Assembly: GCA_963763575.1 (NCBI GenBank)
Contig: CAVXPD010000004.1
Location: forward strand, 124,001-188,000
Length of the DNA stretch: 64,000 nt
Reading direction: 5' to 3'
Origin: Bog-473 sp963763575
Lineage (GTDB): Bacteria > Actinomycetota > Acidimicrobiia > Acidimicrobiales > RAAP-2
The translations under genes were made by a program, and so were the position numbers. A model generated the notes under the pieces. It did no database searches. It saw only the letters and a list, made by a program, of their open reading frames with translations, and was not told where the DNA came from. Shown here piece by piece: positions 19,130-27,323 of this stretch (positions within the stretch are counted from its first letter, which is position 1; each line of letters starts with the position of its first letter).

Positions 19130-19846
19130 ATGAGCGTGGCGATCGTGACAGGGGCATCCCGAGGGCTCGGGCAGGCACTGGCGGCGGGACTGGCGAGCGC
19201 AGGTTGGTCGCTCGTGATCGACGGGCGCGACCCGGCGACGCTGAGCGAGTCGACCGCCCTCATCCGGGCCCACGCGGCCGACGGCGTGCGCATCGTCCCC
19301 ATCGCCGGCGACATCACCGATGCCGGCCACCGCCACGAGTTGACTGCGGCCGCGTTCGAATTGGGCGGACTCGATCTCGTCGTGAACAACGCCGGCACGC
19401 TCGGTGCCTCACCGCTCCCCCTGCTCTCCGACTATCCGCTGGGCGACCTGCGCGTCGCGTTCGAGGTGAACGTCGTGGCGCCCCTCGGTCTCGTCCAGGA
19501 CGTGCTCCCCCTCCTGCTCGATTCGGCACACCCCCGCCTCATCAACATCACCTCCGACGCCGCCGTCGAGGCGTACGAGGGCTGGGGCGGCTACGGCGCC
19601 GGCAAGGCCGCGCTCGAGCACCTCGGCAGCGTGCTGGCCGCCGAGTTCCCGAACCTCACCGTGTGGTCCGTGGATCCGGGCGACCTGCGCACGGTCATGC
19701 ACCAAGCCGCATTCCCCGGCGAGGACATCTCGGACCGGCCGGAGCCGGCGAGCGTGGTGCCCGCCTTCCTCGACCTGATCGCCAGCGACCGCCCGAGCGG
19801 CCGATACCGGGCCGCTGAACTCGCGTCGACGGGAGCGGTGGCATGA
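19130..19846 (+). CDS. SDR family oxidoreductase, first gene of a QueA-like operon
   Basis: The 238-aa protein has the cofactor motif TGASRGLG (7-14), NNAG (86-89), INITSDAA with S142 and the catalytic YGAGK (Y155, K159), so it is an intact SDR with an NAD(P) site. The ATG follows GGAAG. Its stop overlaps the start of the QueA-like gene by 4 bases (ATGA), indicating translational coupling. The constant pairing suggests that it acts on the substrate or product of the QueA-like enzyme, but this is inference. Confidence 0.87.
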   Translation: MSVAIVTGASRGLGQALAAGLASAGWSLVIDGRDPATLSESTALIRAHAADGVRIVPIAGDITDAGHRHELTAAAFELGGLDLVVNNAGTLGASPLPLLSDYPLGDLRVAFEVNVVAPLGLVQDVLPLLLDSAHPRLINITSDAAVEAYEGWGGYGAGKAALEHLGSVLAAEFPNLTVWSVDPGDLRTVMHQAAFPGEDISDRPEPASVVPAFLDLIASDRPSGRYRAAELASTGAVA

Positions 19847-21003
19847 GCGCCCCCGCGGCCCCGGCCCCGCTCGCCAGCGCCACGACCGACGCCACCACCA
19901 CCGACACCGACAACGACACCACCACCGCGTTCGGCGCCGACTCGATGACGCGCCGGCTTCCACAGCTCCACCCGCTCCACTTCGAGCTCCCACCAGAGCT
20001 CGAGGCGCCCGCGCCACCGGAGTACCGGGGCATGACCCGGGACGCGGTGCGCATGCTCGTCGCCACCAAGTCGGACGGCTCGATCATCCACTCGCACTTC
20101 TCCGAGCTCCCTCGCTTCCTCGACGAGGGCGACCTCGTGGTGGTCAACACCTCGGGCACGTTGGCCGCCGAGCTCGATGGCACCGCGCCCGACGGCGCAC
20201 CCGTGCAGGTCCACCTGTCGACCCAGCTGCCCGCGGGCCTGTGGACGCTCGAGGTCCGCCGGGACGGGCATGCCGTAGTGGACGCGACACCGGCGAGCAC
20301 CATCCGCCTGGCCGGCGGGGGCCACGTCACCCTGTTGGACGCCTACTCCCCTGGACCCGGCGGGGCCGGGGTGCGTCTGTGGATCAGCCGGCTCGACACG
20401 CCCGAGCGCCTCCACAGCTATCTGGCTCGATACGGCCGGCCCATCCGCTACGGCTACGTCCGCGGCGACTACCCAATCACGGCGTACCAGAACGTGTACG
20501 TCACCGAGCCCGGTTCGGCCGAGATGCCGAGCGCCGGCCGCCCGTTCACCCCCGAGGTCATCACCCGGCTCGTCGCCAAGGGCGTCGGCATCGCGCCCCT
20601 GCTCCTGCACACCGGCGTCGCCTCGCTCGAGGCGAACGAGCCGCCGTACGCCGAGTACTTCAAGGTCTCGCTCTCCACGTCGCACCGCATCAACGACGCC
20701 CGCCGCCGCGGCGGCCGCGTCGTCGCCATCGGCACCACCGTCGTGCGGGCGCTCGAGTCCGTCGTCGACGAACATGGGCACGTGCACCCGAGCGAGGGAT
20801 GGACCGAGACCGTCGTCTCACCCGAGCGCCCCGTCCGTTCCATCGACGGCTTCCTCACCGGCTGGCACGAGCCCGAGGCGTCGCACCTCGCCATGCTCGA
20901 GGCGATCGCCGGGCGACCCCTGCTCGAGGCCTCCTACGCCGCCGCGCTGGAGGAGGGATACCTCTGGCACGAGTTCGGCGACGTCCACCTCATCCTGCCG
21001 TGA
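19843..21003 (+). CDS. QueA-like protein (SAM:tRNA ribosyltransferase-isomerase family, divergent paralogue)
   Basis: QueA transfers and isomerises the ribosyl moiety of SAM onto preQ1-tRNA. This 386-aa protein keeps the fold markers (GDLVVVNTSGTLAAEL, VVAIGTTVVRALES, FLTGWHEPEASHLAMLEA, YLWHEFGDVHLILP). However, segments that read GAVAAPTAGLHF and TLHVGAGTFQPV in true QueA are replaced by GSAEMPSAGRPF and PLLLHTGVASLEANEPPY. It therefore belongs to the divergent actinobacterial QueA-like group, and I do not assign queuosine synthesis. No other queuosine genes are in the window. A Thr/Asp/Ala-rich N-terminus of about 35 residues precedes the domain. It is coupled to the SDR upstream and to the HTH regulator downstream (GTGA overlap). 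Confidence 0.8.
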   Translation: MSAPAAPAPLASATTDATTTDTDNDTTTAFGADSMTRRLPQLHPLHFELPPELEAPAPPEYRGMTRDAVRMLVATKSDGSIIHSHFSELPRFLDEGDLVVVNTSGTLAAELDGTAPDGAPVQVHLSTQLPAGLWTLEVRRDGHAVVDATPASTIRLAGGGHVTLLDAYSPGPGGAGVRLWISRLDTPERLHSYLARYGRPIRYGYVRGDYPITAYQNVYVTEPGSAEMPSAGRPFTPEVITRLVAKGVGIAPLLLHTGVASLEANEPPYAEYFKVSLSTSHRINDARRRGGRVVAIGTTVVRALESVVDEHGHVHPSEGWTETVVSPERPVRSIDGFLTGWHEPEASHLAMLEAIAGRPLLEASYAAALEEGYLWHEFGDVHLILP

Positions 21004-21699
21004 CCACCGCCGGGATGCCGACCGAGCAGGATCCCGCCGGAACCGTCACGGCGGAGTCCCCCCTCCACCAACTGCCGACGACCCGCCGCGCCATCCTCAA
21101 CCTCCTCAAGCGCCGGGGCCCGCTCGACGTCGCCGCCGTCGCGGAGGCGCTCGCGCTCACCCCCGCCGCCATCCGGCTCCAGCTGTCCCGCCTCGAGGAG
21201 GACGGGCTGCTCGCCCACCGCGACGAGGTGCCCGAGGGCGCCGGCCGCGGGCGGCCCCGCCACGTCTACGAGCTGACGGCGGCCGCCGAGACGCTCTACC
21301 CGAAGCGCTACGGCGACCTGACGACCGAGCTCCTCGGCTACCTCGGCGGCCCCGGGGCGTCCCAGGTGGACGAGCTCTTCGAGCAGCGGCGCCAGCGGCG
21401 GGTGGCCGGGGCGCTCCCCCGCACCGCCAACCTCCCCTTCGACGACCAGGTCGCTGCCTTGACCCGGATCCTCGACGAGGACGGCTACCTGGCCGAGGCC
21501 GAGCGGCTCCCCGACGGCAGCTGGCGCATCACCGAGCACAACTGCGCCATCCTCACGGTGGCTCACGGGTTCTCGCAGGCGTGCACGAGCGAGTTGGCGT
21601 TCATCCGCGAGGCGCTGCCTGGGGCGACCGTGCGCCGGGTCGCCCATCTGATGGACGGCGCGCACGTATCGCGCGTACGTCGTCAGCCCGCCGACGTAG
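21000..21699 (+). CDS. HTH transcriptional regulator (SufR/ArsR-like, Fe-S type), frameshifted near the 3' end
   Basis: A winged helix (about residues 25-75: RRAILNLLKRRGPLDVAAVAEAL, AAIRLQLSRLEEDGLL, GRGRPRHVYELT) precedes an effector domain with EHNCAILTVAHGFSQACTSE, matching the cysteine-containing region of SufR-like regulators. The GTG at 21000 overlaps the QueA-like stop. As written, the frame then runs for about 400 codons opposite two clearly real minus-strand genes. Dropping one base near 21666 gives MDGAHYRAYVVSPPT and a TAG at 21697-21699, which fits the family's G-x-x-C-A-Y ending with Arg in place of Cys. I therefore annotate the end at 21699 with a +1 frameshift, either real or a sequencing error. 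Confidence 0.65.
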
Positions 21700-21943
21700 C
21701 GGGGCGCTCCGCACTGCGGATCTCGAGGACGGACACGCCGTCCACCTCGTGGATCTCGTGCTCCAACAGCTCGATCAGGTCCCCGCCGAGCTCGACGACG
21801 AACTCGTCGATCGCCTGGCCCTCGCTGCGGTCCAGGATGTTGATGGCGACGATGTCGCCCCCGACCGCCCCGATGCGGCTCGCCACGAGGCCCAAGGCAC
21901 CCGGTCGGTCCGGGAGCGCGATGCGGACCACGTGCCCAGCCAT
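21683..21943 (-). CDS. ACT domain protein
   Basis: This is an 86-aa stand-alone ACT domain: HVVRIALPDRPGALGLVASRIGAVGGDIVAINI shows the ligand-binding DRPGALG turn and the helix. The second half has DEFVVEL and a LIELLEHEIHEVDGVSVLEI segment. ACT domains bind amino acids and dimerise; alone, they usually act as regulatory subunits, but the partner is unknown. Start is ATG at 21943; GTG at 21952 is possible and no ribosome-binding site is seen. Its 3' end overlaps the corrected end of the HTH regulator by 17 bp, tail to tail. Confidence 0.75.
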   Translation of the reverse strand: MAGHVVRIALPDRPGALGLVASRIGAVGGDIVAINILDRSEGQAIDEFVVELGGDLIELLEHEIHEVDGVSVLEIRSAERPATSAG

Positions 21944-22052
21944 GCCGGCCACGTTAGGCGGTCAGTATGAACTGCCTGTTTCGAACCGCGAAGAACGCAG
22001 CGGGCTTCCCGTGGCCTGCGGATACGTGGACGCCCGCCGGCGGCGACCTCGT

Positions 22053-22736
22053 TCAGGAGGACGCAACCGTGGCCCGTGCGGGCACGTATTCGTCGACGTA
22101 CTCGTGCTCGGACAGCCGGGCGATCTCCTTCATGAGCTCGTCCGTGAAGTTCCGGCACTTCGTGTGGTCGTGGTTCTCCAGCGGGTGCTCGGGGTCCTCG
22201 GGCGGGTCCATCCGCATCGGCGGGCCGAAGCGGATCCGCACGGTCTTGAACGGATGCATGAAGTTGGAGTTGACCGGCTGCACGTCCTCCGTGCCGATCA
22301 CGCCGACGGGGATCACGGGCACGCCGCACTCGCGCGAGAGCCGCGTGACGCCGGTGCGCCCCTTGTGCACGAACCCGTCCAAGGAGCGGGTGCCCTCGGG
22401 ATAGGCGCCCAGGAGCCGACCCTTGCTCAGGACTTCGGAGCGTGCCGTCTCGAGGGCGCGCTCGGAGGCGCTCCCACCGGACCGGCTGATCGGGATCTGC
22501 CCGGCCGCCCGGAAGAACCAGGCCGTCTTCCAGGAGTCGAAGTACTCGGCCTTGGCGAGAAAGGTCACCTTGCGCGCCACGACGAGAGGAATGAAGAAGG
22601 AGTCGCAGAAGGACTGATGGTTGGACGCCAGCACGGCCGAGCCGTGCTTGGGGATGTTCTCCCGCCCTTCCACCTTCACCCGGAACAGCACGAGGAAGAC
22701 CGGGGTCAGGACCGCCTTGAGGACCCAGTAAGCCAC
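22053..22736 (-). CDS. 1-acyl-sn-glycerol-3-phosphate acyltransferase family protein (PlsC-like)
   Basis: PlsC-type enzymes acylate lysophosphatidate in phospholipid synthesis at the membrane. The protein has an N-terminal hydrophobic stretch (AYWVLKAVLTPVFLVLF), the catalytic HX4D motif in NHQSFCD, substrate motifs GQIPISRSGG and YPEGTRS, and VPVIPVGV. I start at the GTG at 22736 (227 aa); a TTG at 22745 follows a G-rich stretch and is an alternative. The reading frame continues upstream through a GC-rich tandem repeat that is probably non-coding. A 5' untranslated repeat region separates it from the divergent SMP-30 gene. Confidence 0.85.
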   Translation of the reverse strand: MAYWVLKAVLTPVFLVLFRVKVEGRENIPKHGSAVLASNHQSFCDSFFIPLVVARKVTFLAKAEYFDSWKTAWFFRAAGQIPISRSGGSASERALETARSEVLSKGRLLGAYPEGTRSLDGFVHKGRTGVTRLSRECGVPVIPVGVIGTEDVQPVNSNFMHPFKTVRIRFGPPMRMDPPEDPEHPLENHDHTKCRNFTDELMKEIARLSEHEYVDEYVPARATVASS

Positions 22737-22773
22737 GTCACCCAAGGTAGCCCCCGGCCGCGCCGTCCGCGCC

Positions 22774-22827
22774 GTCCGCGCCGGCCGAGCCGACCGCGCA
22801 GTCCGCGCCGGCCGAGCCGACCGCGCA
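22774..22827. repeat. Two exact 27-bp direct repeats between plsC-like and SMP-30 genes
   Basis: A 27-bp unit starting GTCCGCGCCGGCCGAGCC occurs at 22774-22800 and again at 22801-22827. Partial, degenerate copies flank it on both sides (about 22759-22845). The block is almost pure G+C and lies between two divergent genes, where promoters would be expected. Confidence 0.75.
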
Positions 22828-22930
22828 ATCCGCGCCGGTCGCGCCGCTCCCCGCGCCGCAGCACTTCCCCGCCGTCGGCGGCCGCCGTGTGCTGAACTGC
22901 AGCCGATCTTTCCCGGGCATGGAGGTGCAC

Positions 22931-23809
22931 GTGACGACCGAGACACTGACCGCCGAGCCGTTCCTCTCGGGGCTCTTCTTCGGCGAGTGCCCCCGCTGGC
23001 ACGAAGGCCGGCTCTGGTACTCGGACTTCTTCGACCACGCCGTCTTCTCGGCCTCACCCGATGGCGAGCGCCGGGTGGAGGTGACCTTCGACGGCGAACC
23101 GGCCGGTCTGGGCTGGCTTCCCGACGGACGACTGCTCATCGCCTCCCGCCTCGACCGCGCCATCATGCGCCGCGAGCCCGACGGGACACTGGTGCGCCAC
23201 GGCGACCTCACGCCCTTTGCCACCTGGCACGCCAACGACATGGTCGTGGCCTCCAACGGGCAGGCCTACGCCGGGAACTTCGGCTTCGATCTCGACGGCC
23301 TTTACGCCGGGACGCTTGACGCCAGCCAGATCGGGCCCGCCTCGCTCATCCGCGTCGACCCCGACGGCTCGACCCACCAGGCCGCCGCGGACATGGCCTT
23401 CCCCAACGGGACCGTGATCACCGAGGACGGGAACACCCTCGTGATCGCGGAGAGCATGGGAGGGCGCCTCACGGCGTTCGACCGCGACGCGGACGGCACC
23501 CTCCTCAACCGGCGGGAGTGGGCCGCCCTCCCCCGCATCGCGCCCGACGGCATCTGCCTGTGCGAGGACAACTCCATCTGGGTCGCGAACGCGCTCGCGT
23601 CCGAGTGCGTGCGGGTCGCCGAGGGCGGAGAGCTGCTCGAGCGGGTCGCCACCTCCATGAACTGCTTCGCCTGCATGCTCGGCGACGAGGATCGCCGCAC
23701 GCTCTACATGATCACGGCGCCCGACAGCCACGACGCCAAGGCCCGGGTCGAACGCCGCGGCGCCATCGAGAAGGTGCGCACGACCGTCCCCGGCTCCGGA
23801 CTGCCCTGA
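22931..23809 (+). CDS. SMP-30/gluconolactonase/LRE family protein
   Basis: This 292-aa six-bladed beta-propeller starts LSGLFFGECPRWHEGRLWYSDFF, with the metal-binding Glu in GECPRW. It continues through GLGWLPDGRLLIAS, FPNGTVITEDGNTLVIAES, ALPRIAPDGICLCEDNSIWVANA and FACMLGDEDRRTLYMIT, which matches the SMP-30 family of calcium- or zinc-dependent lactonases. The GTG at 22931 sits 5 bases after GGAGG, so it is preferred to the ATG further upstream. The substrate is probably a sugar or aromatic lactone but is not determined. It converges with the aminotransferase gene (7-bp gap). Confidence 0.87.
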   Translation: MTTETLTAEPFLSGLFFGECPRWHEGRLWYSDFFDHAVFSASPDGERRVEVTFDGEPAGLGWLPDGRLLIASRLDRAIMRREPDGTLVRHGDLTPFATWHANDMVVASNGQAYAGNFGFDLDGLYAGTLDASQIGPASLIRVDPDGSTHQAAADMAFPNGTVITEDGNTLVIAESMGGRLTAFDRDADGTLLNRREWAALPRIAPDGICLCEDNSIWVANALASECVRVAEGGELLERVATSMNCFACMLGDEDRRTLYMITAPDSHDAKARVERRGAIEKVRTTVPGSGLP

Positions 23810-23816
23810 GGGCCGC

Positions 23817-25025
23817 TCAGCCCAGCTTGGTCAGCGCGTTGCGCAGGTTGCGCACGGCCTGGCCGATGCGCTGCTCGTTCTCGATGAGCGCGAACCGGAC
23901 GTGGCCGTCGCCGCCGGGCCCGAACCCGACGCCGGGCGACGTCGCGACGTCGGCCTCGTTGACCAGATACTTCGAGAACTCGAGCGAGCCCATCTCGCGG
24001 TAGGGCTCGGGGATCGGGGCCCAGACGAACATGGTCCCCTTGGGCGGCACGACGTGCCAACCGATGCGGTTGAGCCCGTCACAGAGCGCGTCCCGCCGCG
24101 AGCGGTAGATCTCGTTGATCTCCTTGGGGTAGTCGGGCGCCTCGTTCATGGCCACGATCGCCGCGATCTGGATCGGCTGGAAGGTCCCGTAGTCGAGATA
24201 CGACTTGAGATTGGTCAGGGCCTGGACGATCTCGGCGTTGCCGACGACGAAGCCGACCCGCCACCCCGCCATGGAGAACGACTTGGTCATGGTGTAGATC
24301 TCGACGGCGACGTCAGTCGCGCCGGGCACCTGGAGGATGGACGGCGGCTCGTACCCGTCGTAGCCGAGGTCGGCATAGGCGAAGTCGTGGACGAGCACCA
24401 CCTCGTGCTCACGGGCGAACGCGACCAGTCGTTCCATGAACGACAGATCGACGCACGCCGTCGTCGGGTTGTGCGGGAACGAGAGCACGATCACCCGCGG
24501 CTTGGGCCACGACTCCTCCCACGCGTGGCAGAGCCCGTCGAAGAACGCCTCCCCCGGGTCCGGCGCATCCTCGGAGGCCGCGTCGGGGCCCTGAAGCGGG
24601 ACCTGCCGGATGTCCGCCCCCGAGAAGAGCGGCGCCCAGATGTGGATGGGGTACGAGGGTGACGGCACCAGGGCGGTGTCGCCCGGGCCGACGAGGACCC
24701 ACATGAGGTGCGAGAACCCCTCCTTGGCCCCGATGGTCGTCACGACCTGGGTCTCGGGGTCGAGCTCGACCTCGAACTTGCGCCGGTAGAGGTCGGTGAT
24801 GGCGCTGCGCAGCTTGGGGATGCCGCGGGAGGCCGAATAGCGGTGGTTGCGCGGGTTGTGCACCGCCTCGGCCAGCTTGTTCACGGCGACGTCGGGCGAG
24901 GGCAGGTCGGGATTCCCGAAGCCGAGGTCGATGACGTCGCGACCGGCTCGCCGGGACGCCGCCTTCAGGTCGTTGATGGTGGCGAACACGTAGGGCGGCA
25001 GCCCGTTGATCCGGCGGAACTCCAT
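23817..25025 (-). CDS. alaC: Alanine/LL-diaminopimelate-type aminotransferase (AlaC-like)
   Basis: This is a 402-aa fold-type I PLP enzyme, subgroup I. The PLP lysine is K248 in YTMTKSFSMAGWRVGF, the aspartate pairing with the pyridine nitrogen is D214 and the O3' tyrosine Y217 (VHDFAYADLG), and N186 is in FPHNPTT. The start MEFRRINGLPPYVF followed by IDLGFGNPD and YSASRGIPKLR is typical of AlaC (glutamate-pyruvate aminotransferase) rather than AspC. Reaction: pyruvate + glutamate to alanine + 2-oxoglutarate. Start ATG at 25025. It lies next to the LLM gene on the same strand (30 bp), but no functional link is evident. Confidence 0.88.
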   Translation of the reverse strand: MEFRRINGLPPYVFATINDLKAASRRAGRDVIDLGFGNPDLPSPDVAVNKLAEAVHNPRNHRYSASRGIPKLRSAITDLYRRKFEVELDPETQVVTTIGAKEGFSHLMWVLVGPGDTALVPSPSYPIHIWAPLFSGADIRQVPLQGPDAASEDAPDPGEAFFDGLCHAWEESWPKPRVIVLSFPHNPTTACVDLSFMERLVAFAREHEVVLVHDFAYADLGYDGYEPPSILQVPGATDVAVEIYTMTKSFSMAGWRVGFVVGNAEIVQALTNLKSYLDYGTFQPIQIAAIVAMNEAPDYPKEINEIYRSRRDALCDGLNRIGWHVVPPKGTMFVWAPIPEPYREMGSLEFSKYLVNEADVATSPGVGFGPGGDGHVRFALIENEQRIGQAVRNLRNALTKLG

Positions 25026-25055
25026 CAATGCATCCTACGGCCCGCTTTCTGCCGT

Positions 25056-25805
25056 TTACGACGATCCCTTCTCAGTCCCGCTCTCGACGAGGGCACGCGC
25101 GGCCCCCACCAGCTCCCCGAGGTCGACCGGCCACCCGAAGACCGCCCATGTGGCGCCCGCGTCGTGCAGGCTGCGGACCCACCCAGCGACCGACGGTACC
25201 GCCGGGAGCGGCGGGCCGGCCCACGTCACCTCGATTCCCGCCGGGTCCGACGCGATCGCCGAGACCACCGCGGGGTCGAGGTCCCACACGTTGAGCGCGG
25301 CCCCCGCCGCGCGCGCCTCCTCCATCCGGCCGGCGGGCCCTCCCGCGACCCAGACCGTGATCCCCGCCTCCACCAGCTGACGGGCCAGCCGCACCAGCTG
25401 GGCGCGCCGCTCCGCCGCGGGCGGGAACGGGAGCCCATAGGCCCGGTTCTCCTCCTCGTTGAAGCGGTCGCCCGTCCCGAGCCCGGCGATGACACGCCCG
25501 GGCGCCAACGCCTCGAGCCCGGCGAACTGCGCGGCCAGCACGTCGTTGGGGACGAGGCCGACGCGCGCCACCAGGGTCCCGAGGAAGGGGCCTCGGCGCC
25601 CGTCGGCGTTCTGGGCCAGCCGCGTCGCCAACGCGCCGAGCACGGGGAACGGCGCGAGCGCGGGCCGTTCGGGTTGACCCAGCGGCCAGATGTGGTCGTA
25701 GCAGAAGACGCCGTCCACGCCGGCGGCGACCGCCTCGTCCGCCGCGGCGAACGCGTCGGCCGGGGTGTCTCGAAACATCGGCAACACCACCCCGGTGCGG
25801 ATCAC
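25056..25805 (-). CDS. LLM class (F420-type) oxidoreductase
   Basis: The 249-aa product is a luciferase-like TIM barrel. IRTGVVLPMFRDTPADAFAAADEAVAAGVDGVFCYDHIWPLG is the conserved opening with the DH motif. It continues LGTLVARVGLVPNDVLAAQFAGLEALAPGRVIAGLGTGD, with the family's GLGTGD cofactor loop, and ends GATWAVFGWP. It is shorter than most family members (about 300 aa). Two in-frame GTGs overlap the ROK gene stop; I use 25805 (GTGA overlap). Coenzyme F420 versus FMN cannot be decided from sequence alone, although F420 is common in this phylum. Confidence 0.8.
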   Translation of the reverse strand: MIRTGVVLPMFRDTPADAFAAADEAVAAGVDGVFCYDHIWPLGQPERPALAPFPVLGALATRLAQNADGRRGPFLGTLVARVGLVPNDVLAAQFAGLEALAPGRVIAGLGTGDRFNEEENRAYGLPFPPAAERRAQLVRLARQLVEAGITVWVAGGPAGRMEEARAAGAALNVWDLDPAVVSAIASDPAGIEVTWAGPPLPAVPSVAGWVRSLHDAGATWAVFGWPVDLGELVGAARALVESGTEKGSS

Positions 25806-26824
25806 CACAGGCCTGCCTGCCGCGCCGCCAACGCAGCACCCACCGCACCGGACCGGTCGCCGAAGGTCGCGGGCTCGATGGCCACCGGCGGGCGACGGTC
25901 TCCGCCCTCGACGAGCTCGGCGAACGTGCTCCGGGCGGCATCGATCAGCAGGTTGCCCGCTTGGACCACGCCTCCACCGAGGACGAAGCAGTCCGGGTCG
26001 AGGATGCAGGCCAGGTTGGCCAGGCCGAAGCCGATCCACGACCCGACCTCCTCGATGACGCGGCGCGCTGCGGGGTCCCCCGCCGCCGCGGCGGCGGAGA
26101 CGTCTTCGCCCCTCACGCTCTCAGGGTCGCCACCGGCCAGTCGGACGACCTCCTGCAGCCGGCCGGCCAGGGCCGCTTCGCGGGCCCGGACCTTGAGGCC
26201 CGCACCCGAAGCAAAGCGCTCCCAGCAGCCGCGGCGCCCGCACGGACACGGTGGCCCGTTGGGGTCGACGACCATGTGGCCGATCTCGCCGGCGAACCCG
26301 GCGGAGCCCACCTGCACCCGGTCGTCGACGACCAGGCCGCCGCCGATGCCGGTACCGAGCGTCACCATGACGACGTGCCGATGGCCACGGGCGGCGCCGA
26401 GGCGGTGCTCGGCCAACACCGCGAAGTTGGCGTCGTTCTCTATGAGCAGCTCGCGCCCGGGCAGCCGGTCTCCGATCAACTCGGTCCAGTCGACCCCGTG
26501 GGCCTGGGGCAGGTTGGGCGCGAAACGCAGCCGTCCGTGGCGGTCGACCATGCCCGGCGCGCCGACCCCGACCGGTGCGGGCGTGGTGACGGCGTCGACC
26601 GCGGGTCGATCGGTGCGCGCGGCATCGAGCTCGGTGACCACCTTGGCCACGGCGTCGGCCACGTGGCTCCCGACGATCTCGCGGGTACCGCTCGGCGTGG
26701 GGACGCGGACCTCGGCGACGACGGAATGCTCCGGCCCGAGGGCAACGCCGAGGACCTTGGTCCCGCCGATGTCGATCCCGTAGGCCACGCCGGCGCCGTC
26801 GTGCGGGCCCGCGTCAAAGCTCAC
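25802..26824 (-). CDS. ROK family sugar kinase, probable glucokinase
   Basis: This 340-aa ROK kinase phosphorylates a hexose, most likely glucose, with ATP. DIGGTK (18-23) binds phosphate, D131 in IENDAN is the catalytic base, and TLGTGIGGG follows at 155-163. The structural zinc site is H183, C193, C195 and C200 in GHMVVDPNGPPCPCGRRGC. No N-terminal helix-turn-helix is present, so it is a kinase and not a ROK repressor. It starts at a GTG that overlaps the SRPBCC stop and ends overlapping the LLM start, so three genes form a tightly coupled operon. Confidence 0.88.
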   Translation of the reverse strand: MSFDAGPHDGAGVAYGIDIGGTKVLGVALGPEHSVVAEVRVPTPSGTREIVGSHVADAVAKVVTELDAARTDRPAVDAVTTPAPVGVGAPGMVDRHGRLRFAPNLPQAHGVDWTELIGDRLPGRELLIENDANFAVLAEHRLGAARGHRHVVMVTLGTGIGGGLVVDDRVQVGSAGFAGEIGHMVVDPNGPPCPCGRRGCWERFASGAGLKVRAREAALAGRLQEVVRLAGGDPESVRGEDVSAAAAAGDPAARRVIEEVGSWIGFGLANLACILDPDCFVLGGGVVQAGNLLIDAARSTFAELVEGGDRRPPVAIEPATFGDRSGAVGAALAARQAGLW

Positions 26825-27264
26825 GAGAGGGATTCGACCCTTGCCTTCAGCTCCCGCATGGCGGTGGCCATGATGCGGCTGGTCGCCCGCATCTTGATGA
26901 AACCGGGGATCGGCACCCGCAACTCCGCCTCGAGGTGATAGGTGACGTCGGTGGATCCCCCTTCACCCGGGTCGAAGATGTAGCTGCCGTCGAGCTTGGT
27001 CGTGATGTCGCCCTGCGTGAGCTTCCAGGCCAGGGTGTGGGGGGCGTCGGAGTAATCGTAGGCGAGCGTGTAACTCGTGCTGCGGCCGAAGGCGGCGGCG
27101 CGAAACGTGACAAGCAGCGGACGGCCCTCCCCGTCGCGCTCCTTGATCTCGACCTCCTTGATGTCGGCCGCCCACTCGGGGTACCGCTCGAGGTCGGCCG
27201 CGACCGCGAAACAGCGTTCGGGCGGTGCCGCAACAGAGATGTGCTGAGTGGCTTGGTCGGCCAC
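26821..27264 (-). CDS. SRPBCC family (polyketide cyclase/START-like) protein
   Basis: The 147-aa protein fits the helix-grip fold: QHISVAAPPERCFAVAADLERYPEWAADIKEVEI is the classic opening. It continues YDYSDAPHTLAWKLTQGD and DVTYHLEAELRVPIPGFI and ends with a long C-terminal helix. Such proteins bind hydrophobic ligands; many actinobacterial members resemble coenzyme Q-binding or membrane-lipid-related proteins. The start is GTG at 27264 after AAGGGAAA. It is the first gene of the SRPBCC-ROK-LLM overlap chain. Confidence 0.85.
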   Translation of the reverse strand: MADQATQHISVAAPPERCFAVAADLERYPEWAADIKEVEIKERDGEGRPLLVTFRAAAFGRSTSYTLAYDYSDAPHTLAWKLTQGDITTKLDGSYIFDPGEGGSTDVTYHLEAELRVPIPGFIKMRATSRIMATAMRELKARVESLS

Positions 27265-27323
27265 GGTGCGTGTTTCCCTTTCCCCGGTCTTCCCTCGTCC
27301 TCCGCGCGCCGGCGTGCGGTGCG

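Noticed and set aside
19843..21003. Canonical queuosine enzyme QueA
   Set aside because: Key active-site segments differ from true QueA and no other queuosine genes are nearby, so only QueA-like is supported.
21700..22895. Continuation of the HTH regulator frame for 400 codons
   Set aside because: It lies opposite the ACT and PlsC-like genes and has no homology; a one-base correction gives a normal end at 21699.
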